Shown piece after piece: positions 55,976-64,000 of a DNA stretch of 64,000 bases; within the stretch, counting starts at the first letter, position 1; the number at the start of each line of letters is the position of its first letter. The notes under the pieces are model-generated. The model saw only the letters and a program-made list of their open reading frames with translations. It made no database searches and was not told the DNA's origin. Made by a program: the position numbers and the translations under genes. The DNA is from Terramyces sp. JEL0728 (lineage: Eukaryota; Chytridiomycota; Chytridiomycetes; Rhizophydiales; Terramycetaceae), in contig JADIIU010000015.1 of NCBI GenBank assembly GCA_027603945.1, positions 112,438 to 176,437 on the forward strand, written 5' to 3'.

Positions 55976-58900
55976 ATGGGAGACGATTTCGCCAATCAAC
56001 AAACTACAGCGACCAAGGCGAAAGATTATATCGCCAAAAACCATATCGATGAATTACTCCAAGTAGAAATGTTTAATAGTAGAGTATAGCCGTTGGAATC
56101 ACATATCACCAGCCAGTGGATCCCATATGTTATATGGAAGATTGTTTAAAAAAAGTAAAGCAGGATAGCCTGTTAGTGGCGAAACCCTACCAGGTTGGCT
56201 ATTTACGATGGGATTCCTTTTTGCCCCCCAAAATAGAATATAAATCTCAATACTTAGTGGAAAATCAGAAGGATATCTACAGAAAAATTTACAATCCTAA
56301 TAGTACCATTCCGCCAATTAAACCATTGAAAACTGAGAAGCTGAATAATCCACTAACGGTTAAATTCCTCAATTTCAAAACACTACCTGATATTCAGCTC
56401 AGTGCCCCACCGATCAAAAAATCCAAAGCGTGGGAGAATATCGTTTTTGTAATTGGAGGACCAGGATGTGGTAAAGGTACACAATGTGAAAAAATTGCAA
56501 AGGAGTACAACTTCATGCACATATCCGTTGGAGATATCCTACGGAAAGAAGCAGAAAAGCATACAACGACCGGCCATGAAATTAGTAAATTGATGACCAA
56601 TGGTAAAATTGTGCCAATGGTGAGAAATATTTAATATTCAGCATATCACTCTAAAGGTGTTAAACAAAGCAATGTTTTTAAATGACATGTGTAATGGCTT
56701 TTTGTTGGATGGGTTTCCAAGGCAGTTGGATGTAATTTTTATTAATCCAGCAAGCTCTTGAATTTGAAGAAACTGTAAAATATTTTTGAAATAAGGTTTC
56801 CAAACCAAAGTTTGTATTATATTACGAATGTAGCAAAGAAATGCTTGAAAAAAGACTGCTTAAAAGGAGTCAAACTAGTGGACGAGACGACGATAATATT
56901 GAAACAATTATGAAAAGATTCAAGACATTTGAGGAAAAAACCCTCCCTGTTTATGAATATTACAAGAAAAAGGATATATGCCATAAGGTACTGTTTGCAT
57001 TTATAATTGATATCTTCAGAAGGAGGGATTGATGAGATATTTTTAGAGACAAAATTCTACTTTGAAACTGCCCCGCTGTATCACCCAAATATTGTGTTCG
57101 TACTTGGAGGGCCTGGCTCTGGTAAATATTGGGTAATGAAGGCAAAGGAACTCAGTGTGAAAAATTAGCAGATGAATTCCAGTTAGTGCATCTATCTACT
57201 GGAGATATACTGCGCAAGGAAGTGTTAAATGGCACCGATATTGGACTGGAGGCTGATAAATTGATGAAAGAAGGCAAAATTGTTCCAAAGGTACTTTAGA
57301 GTTTATATAAGGAATTTTTGACAGATATTCTTAGAAGGAAAATATCAGAAAATATGAACGCCGTTGGGTTTTTGATTGACGGTTTTCCTAGAACATTAGA
57401 TCAGGCTGCAGATTTCGAAAAGCTTATTGGACCCTGCAGAGCAGTTTTAGCATATGACTGTCCCCTCTCAATTTTGGAGCAGAGATTACTTGAGAGGGGA
57501 AAAACAAGTGGTAGGGCTGACGATAATCTGGAAACTATCAAGAAGCGGTTTGATACATTCAAAGAGCAGAGTGTTCCTGTCATTCAGCATTTTAAACAGA
57601 AAGGGCTTGTCCACGAGATCTCATCTGCGGTGGATGTGTATGAAGTTTACCAAGAATCTCGGCAGTTATTTACCCGAAAGTATCCATGCAAACATCGAAA
57701 CATTATTCTTATAATTGGCGGTCCAGGTGCTGGAAAAGGTACGCAATGTGCGTTTATCGTTAACGAGTTTAAGTTTAAGCACATATCTACGGGAGACTTA
57801 CTACGAAAGGAAATTGAAAAACAATCACCAATTGGTTTGGCGGTGACAAGTTATATTTCCAAAGGCAAAAATGCACCAATGGTACTCCAAATTTGATGTA
57901 GAATATTATTCTTGAGCTGTTAAAGACTGAAGTTTTTAACAGTTTAGATGCACCAGGCATATTAATAGACGGGTTTCCAAGAGCAATGGGTAAATTTCAT
58001 TAACATAGATCAAGCTTTGGAGTTTGAAAGAGTGGTAAGCTAAACCTCTAATAGTAGATTGCTCGACCAAGAGCCGTAATTGAATACAGCTGCCCATTAG
58101 ATATGTTGGAGAGTAGATTGTTGGAGCGAGGCAAGACAAGTGGTCGTTTGGATGACAACCTTGAAACAATACGGAAGAGGTTCTTTACTTTCCAAAATGA
58201 AAGTCTTCCAGTGTTACATTATTATCATCAAAAGAAAAAACTAATTAAAGTACTCAATACTAACTCAGATATTGTCCACTGCATTGCCGGAGCAAATTTA
58301 CGAAAACCTCAAGAAAGAGTTTTCTTTGGCAATGCCTAAACTGCCGTTCAATGACAAAGAGATCATATTTGTCCTTGGAGGTATTAATTGATTCTAACTC
58401 GCAGGACCAGGATCTGGTAAAGGAACGCAGTGTGAGCAAATCATCAAGCACCATGGGTTTATCCACATCTCAACGGGGGATCTGCTACGGGAAGAGGTGC
58501 AGCAAAAAACCGAATTAGGAAAGCAAATAGAGGTAGATATTAAGGAAGGGAAAATGATTTCTGTGGTAAGAAATTTATTAACTTGGAATGTAATTATGAA
58601 GCTTTTGTATAACAAAATGGAAAGTTCCAGAGAGTCGAATCCCCGTGGTTATTTAATTGACGGATATCCTCGTACAATGGAGCAAGTATATTTGGTAGTT
58701 TTTTGCTTAATTAGTTTGAATCCACCATAGCTGAATGCACTTTTGCCCTATACTTTGAAGTTTCACGAGAAGCACTAATTGAGAGACTCTTGCTTCGAGG
58801 AAAAACCAGCGGAAGAGCAGACGATAATATAGAATCCATCAAAAAAAGATTACGGGTATTCACCTATGAATCGATGCCAGTTATGCACTATTTCTCCTAT

Positions 58901-58984
58901 CAAAACAAACTCAATAAGATAAACGCAGAACGCGAGCATTCCACGGTTACACAGGAAACATTGCGTTTATTTGACGAATTATAA
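55976..58984 (+). CDS. Four-domain adenylate kinase (AK5-like) with Dpy-30-like N-terminus
   Basis: Many short exons. The N-terminus [17 protein letters not shown] and [19 protein letters not shown] matches the Dpy-30/RIIa-like docking segment of human AK5. Four adenylate-kinase domains follow, each with its own P-loop: [13 protein letters not shown] near 56460, [13 protein letters not shown] near 57105-57155, [11 protein letters not shown] near 57720 and [13 protein letters not shown] near 58380-58440. Each has the lid Arg pair ([17 protein letters not shown] type) and most an IDGFPR or IDGYPR. Introns cut the second and fourth P-loops. The enzyme would balance ATP, ADP and AMP; multi-domain forms are typical of cilia and flagella. 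Splicing near 56990-57030 is uncertain. Confidence 0.88.
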
Positions 58985-61878
58985 TAAATCCTTTCCGGAT
59001 TCTAGTCTTTGATCAATTGTTTTTATCATTATATCACCACATAATACACATTCTTCACCAATCATTTCTTCCAATAGATCCTATCGTTATATCAATAGTA
59101 CCTTCTTGTTTTCCAAAGCCTTCATTTTCATACCTTTTACTTTGTCTGGTTTAATCTATTTTAATCACAAAGTACCACTTCTTTTAAACAGTCAGAATGG
59201 AAGGTGTGGTTGCAGGGAAATACGTGGAATTGCTTGGTCATCAAGTTTCTCCCACAATAATCACAAAGTTTAACGATTGGAATCATTGCATATTTGGTTT
59301 TCAGATTTCGGATATCTTTTCGAATCAATTCAGAGTTATTTGCAGAGTCGTCAAGTTCTGCAGATAGTTGCAACAAAGTATCATTATAGTGACGCAGAGC
59401 TTCACATAATTCCACCTTGAGATCATCGATAAGCACAAAGTCTGGGAAAAATTGCATGACTTCCTCCACTTTTAGGTTGCCTTCCTTACACAATTCTAGA
59501 GCACTAATTTAGCCAAGTGTACCATTTAAAGTCATTATTTTTGACAATTACGTGTTTCGCAAGTAGCAACCATAGCTTTCGTCGAAGTTCTGTCTCATCG
59601 TCAAGCTTGTAAATGATAGACTTTGCCAAATCCAAATCATCAGCCTAATATAAGTGAGCTTTACCTTTAGAGACAATATAATCGCTTCTTCTTCCATGTG
59701 AAGCATACCATACAGCTGAACGCAAGGTTGGATCAGTTTTCTGCTGTGGCATATGCGCAAGGCAAACTGTGGATCAAATATCGGGTCTAATTGCTGGTGT
59801 TAGTAAGAAAAACCTGAGTCGCAATGAATGCAAGTATGCTTTCCAAACCGTATGCAGGATCCTCAACATATAACTGAAACAGGTAGTTGTGTATTACTCT
59901 ATCACGATTTCCTAAACGTGTGATGTGTTCCAAATACGAAATAACACGATTTGGTTCACCAGTGCTATTCTGATAGTGCAGCATGGACGGTAATAAATTT
60001 CTAGGCACAAGAAACTCGCACCTAGTCCAAATCACAATTGTTTCGTGGGGAATCTTTTGTATTAAAATGGGCGAATGCTTGTAAAATAACTCTGGGTCCC
60101 TTTGCGTCGCCAATACACTAAGAGCGTCCTTGTACTTTTGATTCCTTATATGCAATTCACAAATGGTACGAAGATCGAATATCAACTCTGCATAATACAA
60201 CAACAAATCCTCTCTTCCATGCTGTCGTAGCAAGCTATAAGTAGTTGCTGAGTGTAATCTTTCCTAGAATCAATATAAATAACCTTGTAAGCTCTTATAA
60301 ACGTCTTGGTTTTTTCCAAGGCAGACTCGTGTCTTTTGATGTCTGGCTCGAGCTCTTCCAGTTTGCCTAAAAGCAACTCCAATAGCCACGAAATCAAAAT
60401 AGTCAACTGAGTGTACTCGGATTGTTTGGTTAGTGTAATCTTTTTCATAAGGTAGTTTTCTAAAGCAATCGAATCATCCAATTGAGAAAACCGCATTGCA
60501 ACATCCTCTAGCGGAATATTTGTATTTGCAAACAATTCAGCAGACAGAGAATAATCTTTCTGAGAGTAGCAGTACTCGGCGTATGCCACAGATACTGCTG
60601 TTTTAGATTCATTACTCTGAATTAAATACAATTACCAAAGCTACCGCCATCGCTTCTTTATATTGCTTTCTATCCACAAATATTTTCCAAATATTTTTCC
60701 CTTCGTCAGCTATAATCAGTTCGTGCAGTGATTGGTTTGTAGCAATCCAAAAAGTCTTCTTTAGTTCATCTTTGAACAGTGCAACCACCTTTTCTTCAAA
60801 ATTCTGCAATTAATTCAATATACCAGCGGAATTGGGATGGTATAAATGAGTTTATCCTCCAGTTTGTTCACCACAATTATATTTGTGGATGTTAATAGGA
60901 TAAAGTGATAATCTGATAATGCAAAATCAATAATCTCAATATCCGCTGGATAAGGTTGTAATTGAATGTTATCCAAGAGTGTGTCTCCCATTTGTTTTCC
61001 ATCGGTTATGCACATATTTCCACTATATATCCCAGGGACTACTGTTAATTCTGATATACCAGTGGCCCAAGCTAGATATTCAGGGGATTGATATATTTGA
61101 CTAGTAAAGGCTCGTGATTGAATTCTGATCCCTAATTGATTTGGCCCTCCAATCATTTCTTGGATATCTGTATTAGAAATGAGAACCACTAACAGTTTCT
61201 GGATTAGCCAACAGGCTAGAAAATTGAATATCTTCCAAGGATTTATATTCTGCCAAGTATTGATACAAATGGGTTTTTGACGAGATATATACAATCAACG
61301 AATTTCCAATTATGAAATAATACAGTCCTGTAATTGGCGTTTTTTCGGTAAACACGGCTACTACCGACTTTTCAAACCGCTTATCATTTGTCAGCACTAC
61401 ATCATAAACTAATCCTCCAACAGTCCCGATTAACACTGAGACTTTTTTGGAATGATTTGACCATGCCACAGAAGTGATCTGATCCTTAATTTTAGTAAAT
61501 AATTTTGGTTTCAAATCCGAGTTAATATAGTAGTTGTCTTTGTGGCAAGTGACGATCAATTGATCCCCAAGAGGAGAGAAATATAACGCTGTAATCTGTT
61601 GATCTTTAGAAGGTAGATAAATGTCTCGTAAATAAGCTTGTACCTTTGACTGAATTCGGTTTATCCAAATCAATCCACAAGATCCTAGATTCCTTTAGTG
61701 CCAAAACCAAAATGTTGGATGATACTGAACCAGCCAATATTTCGCCAGGGAAATTGAATTGTACTTTATCAATTATAAACTGATCATTCTGCAATTAATC
61801 TAGATTCACGTCTACGGGCTGATCCGGCTCGTTTCTTCCTTGAATTGCGTTTGATTCTATGTGCTCGAACAATGTCAT
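58979..61878 (-). CDS. VPS18: VPS18 (PEP3) core subunit of HOPS/CORVET
   Basis: About ten mini-introns. The N-terminus reads MTLFEHIESNAIQGRNEPDQ, then a 21-nt intron leads to FNFPGEILAGSVSSNILVLA and ILWIDLDKPN, as in VPS18 propellers. The middle is alpha-solenoid with clathrin-repeat features (RDPELFYKHSPILIQKIPHETI near 60060). The C-terminus has a RING-type zinc finger: CDYCGRNLMTKQFHVFPCNHTFHSDCLKEV near 59200, and in the last exon ECVLCGDIMIKTID. VPS18 tethers endosomes and lysosomes/vacuoles before SNARE fusion. The start at 61878 was chosen because only this frame continues through the first intron; the longer frame starting at 62002 is a shadow. Its stop overlaps the adenylate kinase stop. 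Confidence 0.92.
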
Positions 61879-62060
61879 GATTGTCGAAATTCTCGAGCCC
61901 AAAATTTTTTCCATTGAAAATGTCAGTCATCAGACGAATTTTAACTGTTGGAGAAGAAGGTAAAGAATCATTAACAAAGGCATTAGAAGAAAGCAAGTTC
62001 AAGAACGTTTGTTCCTATCAGTAATTTCACAGTAACTTTTAGCAAGAATCGAATTTACCA

Positions 62061-62197
62061 ATGTACGTAAGAAAAAAGACAGATGGATTGCCATTCGCAG
62101 CTTCACTTTTATTGGGAGGAGCCAGTCTTGCTTGCACTGTCGTTTTGATCAAGGACTTTATTGCGTAAGTGATTTTTAACCTAGCAAACACAGCTGA
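62061..62197 (+). CDS. 38-residue single-pass membrane microprotein
   Basis: A very short two-exon gene. Exon 1 (62061-62164) encodes a basic start (MYVRKKTDGLPF) and one hydrophobic helix (AASLLLGGASLACTVVLI). A perfect 20-nt mini-intron (62165-62184, GTAAGTGATTTTTAACCTAG) leads to a short last exon ending AKHS. The consensus intron supports a real gene. Basic-then-hydrophobic layout suits a small subunit of a mitochondrial inner- or outer-membrane complex, but I cannot name it. Confidence 0.55.
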
Positions 62198-62217
62198 TTA
62201 CCAAAATAAATATCTTT

Positions 62218-62865
62218 TTATTCATTGCTTTTAGACTTTTTCTCTCGCTTATCCTTCTTTTTCCTGTCCTTGTCTTTCTTGTCTCGCTTATCCTTCTTTT
62301 TCCTGTCCTTGTCTTTCTTGTCCTTTCTCTTCTTTTCGACTTTGCCTTTATCTGCCAGTTCAGCTCGCTTCAGTTTCCCACTCTGCTCTCCTCTCGCACC
62401 TTTTCTCGCTGTTCTTCCTTCGCAAGCCAGGAAAAGCTCTTCATCTGTTACTTTAATTGAATAGTCTTTTTTCTCCACTGTAGTGTCACTGCATTAAAAA
62501 AGGTTTACCCAGATTTGACAAATGCTCCGTATAGCAGCTGCTTTTCCTTCTCTTTTGTTTCGTCCTTTTCTATAGTAATTCCTTTGTCTGACTGGTCGAT
62601 TTTTATCGTTGAAGATGCTTTGTTGAATATATGATCCCTATATTACTACTAGTTTACCACCACTGGAACGACCATTCATCGGATTTGGCTCCAAGCTAAT
62701 ATTAACAAAAAGTACTCCATCTGTGTCATTCTTAACTCCAACTGAAATTGCTTTGCTGATTCCCTCTGCAATAAACAATTAATTACCGCCATTCTTTCCA
62801 AGTCCCTGGCCCTTCTTCCATCCGTATTTCTTCAACTGTCTCTCTGCAAAAGTTTCGTTTGACAT
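62218..62865 (-). CDS. GPATCH4: G-patch protein 4 (GPATCH4) homologue
   Basis: Five exons joined by introns of 20-21 nt. The G-patch is FAERQLKKYGWKKGQGLGKN followed by GEGISKAISVGVKNDTDGV. The next family landmarks are WSFQWWDHIFNKASSTIKI, LLYGAFVKSG and TDEELFLACEGRTARKGAR (human: TDEMLLQACEGRTAHK). The C-terminal third is a lysine-rich tail built from a duplicated 13-residue unit. GPATCH4 is a nucleolar protein that activates the helicase DHX15 in ribosome and snRNA modification work. The ATG at 62865 begins MSNETFAERQ. Confidence 0.92.
62245..62322. repeat. Perfect 39-bp tandem duplication (two copies)
   Basis: Copies 62245-62283 and 62284-62322 are identical. In the GPATCH4 frame each encodes 13 residues rich in Lys and Asp/Arg (KDKDRKKKDKR type). 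The perfect identity suggests a recent duplication. Confidence 0.9.
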
Positions 62866-63034
62866 TCAAAAAAAATTCCCGATTTGTCTGACCTTGAGAT
62901 TATTTGTTTCATTACTTTCGTTTGTTTGTCTCATTTGTCTGGGCTTGAATAATTTTAATCATCAGATGTCAATCCGATCAAAACTCCGATTCAATCGGCT
63001 ATTATAAAAAGCCAACGCGCTCAAACGTACGGTA

Positions 63035-64000
63035 ATGCTCGTAAACTTTCTGTTGTTGGGATCTGCTCTGGGACAATCAAAAATATGGTTAACGTAAATA
63101 TTTTATTCTAATAATAGTTGCCCACCTGCTTTTGACACCTCCGAAAATAGGGCGGGTTTGCAAGTTGGTCCATGTGAACAATTTACATCTTCATCATACA
63201 CTCTCGATGTGGTTGCAGGATCGAGAATGAAAGTAGCTTGGCTATCTGGTAATCGCGGCGGCGGGTTTGTTAAACTATCTCTTGCACCCTTCGCTTCAAT
63301 GAATCAAGCCACTTTTGATTCAAACTTGCTCAAAATTTCATGTTTTGGATATGATTCGAGGCCAAATAGAGAAAGCCGTGAACAATGTAATCACCCATGC
63401 AATGCCAGAGCAGGTTGCAATTTTCAATCTATAGCAACTGATACTCAAAGATATGATACTACTATCACGGTTCCTTACAATCTAAATGGAAATTACGTAT
63501 TGCAGTTATCCGCGTATTCTGGGATTTCCAATACTCCTATTTATTCGTGCGCAAGTCTCAATATTGTTGGAGGAAATCCTAGTTTAACATGTTCCGCTGC
63601 ACCTTCAGTTCCTTCGGTTGCAAGCTGTCAAAACTATGGACCATTTTCTTTACAGAGTATTTCAAATGGGTTACAATCCGGACCGTTCTGCTACACTCCA
63701 AATTCCGTAATGTTTGACTAATGATAGGCGGGCACCGTGGACCAAGACATTCTATCTATTCCAATTAATGCGGACTGCGATGGCAGATCTTCGTGCCATA
63801 TTGCCAAAAATTACACACTATGTCAAAGTGATATCACCCAAACCATCGTTGATCCTTATGGTCTTCCTCATGTAGCTGGTTGCACCTTGACTGCTACACC
63901 ACCAACACCTTACACTGCTGCCCCAACCGCAACTGGATCCTCTGCTACTTGTGGCAACGGTGTTTCTTGCGCTAGCGGCCAATGTTGCTCTCAGTATGGT
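63035..64000 (+). CDS. Secreted chitin-binding protein (LPMO-like N-terminus plus CBM18), 3' partial
   Basis: Begins MLVNFLLLGSALGQSK, a signal peptide, with a 24-nt intron soon after. The next 200 residues have evenly spaced Cys and the pattern of secreted fungal polysaccharide-oxidase-like domains: WLTCPPAFDTSENRAGLQ, GPCEQFTSS, HPCNARAGC, RYDTTITVPYNLNGNYVLQLS and PIYSCASLNIVGG. A 21-nt intron at about 63707-63727 leads to a second Cys-rich part and a Thr/Pro/Ala linker. The visible end is a hevein-type chitin-binding module (CGNGVSCASGQCCSQYG), cut by the window edge. The mature N-terminus is not His, which copper monooxygenases need, so catalytic activity is doubtful. Confidence 0.75.

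Noticed and set aside
61784..62002. Basic 72-residue ORF as start of VPS18
   Set aside because: It starts with a non-ATG codon and cannot be spliced in phase to the next VPS18 exon; a different frame starting at 61878 can.
62245..62322. CRISPR-like or satellite array
   Set aside because: Only two adjoining copies without spacers, inside a lysine-rich coding tail.
1..64000. Bacterial or viral origin of the window
   Set aside because: Spliceosomal introns in nearly all genes and typical nuclear housekeeping genes (VPS18, eIF2B, SLX4, KIF22) rule this out.

Overview
The window reads as a very compact nuclear genome segment of an early-diverging, zoosporic or intracellular fungus. Evidence for fungi: a Rua1-type zinc-binding C-terminal domain, a hevein-type (CBM18) chitin-binding module on a secreted protein, and a vacuolar/cytosolic alpha-mannosidase of the AMS1/MAN2C1 type. 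Genes shared mainly with animals and flagellates sit beside them: profilin-4, a four-domain AK5-like adenylate kinase with a Dpy-30-like docking segment, ATG16 with a WD40 propeller, KIF22-type kinesin and FAM135. Rozellomycota/Cryptomycota or a chytrid relative is an inference, not something the sequence proves. The standard genetic code fits. I see no rRNA, tRNA, transposon or CRISPR.

The most striking property is gene structure. Nearly every multi-exon gene is interrupted by spliceosomal introns of about 19-22 nt (a few 17-34 nt). They start GTA (rarely GTT, GTG or GC), carry a branch-like TAAT/TAAC/TGAT a few bases from the end and finish TAG, CAG or AAG. I traced well over sixty of them, and removing them restores conserved proteins. 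Because of this, many apparent short ORFs are single exons and some genes (for example cornichon/ERV14) are made only of short exons.

Layout. 1-8928: a giant coiled-coil protein (5' end outside the window) and an unknown protein. 8933-15557: alpha-mannosidase, a zinc-type alcohol dehydrogenase and a secreted-ectodomain 7TM protein. 15597-21437: API5, NUC1 nuclease, SMG6/EST1 and an unknown Trp-motif protein. 21453-29926: a PLP enzyme, a leucine-rich protein, an LSD1-like demethylase and SLX4. 30180-34253: KIF22-like kinesin, a PAS-kinase-like kinase and a kleisin C-terminus. 34380-39478: membrane lipase, an SDR, PBDC1, GMF and cornichon. 39565-51747: protoporphyrinogen oxidase, eIF2B-epsilon, a Rua1-like factor, a coiled-coil protein, an RRM protein, profilin-4, an ATP-grasp ligase, the 2-oxoglutarate dehydrogenase E2 and ATG16. 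51781-64000: a TFIIIC-like WD40 protein, FAM135, the multi-adenylate kinase, VPS18, a 38-residue membrane protein, GPATCH4 and the start of a chitin-binding secreted protein.

Genes are packed to the limit. Convergent stop codons lie 1, 3 and 4 nt apart and one pair overlaps by 6 nt. Two divergent pairs have start codons only 22 and 26 nt apart. Functions are the ordinary housekeeping of a heterotroph with mitochondria, haem synthesis, autophagy, endolysosomal traffic, DNA repair and nonsense-mediated decay. They do not form a cluster of related function. A few frame breaks (near 53130 and at a T8 run near 55580) look like indels, so some fine detail may reflect assembly error.
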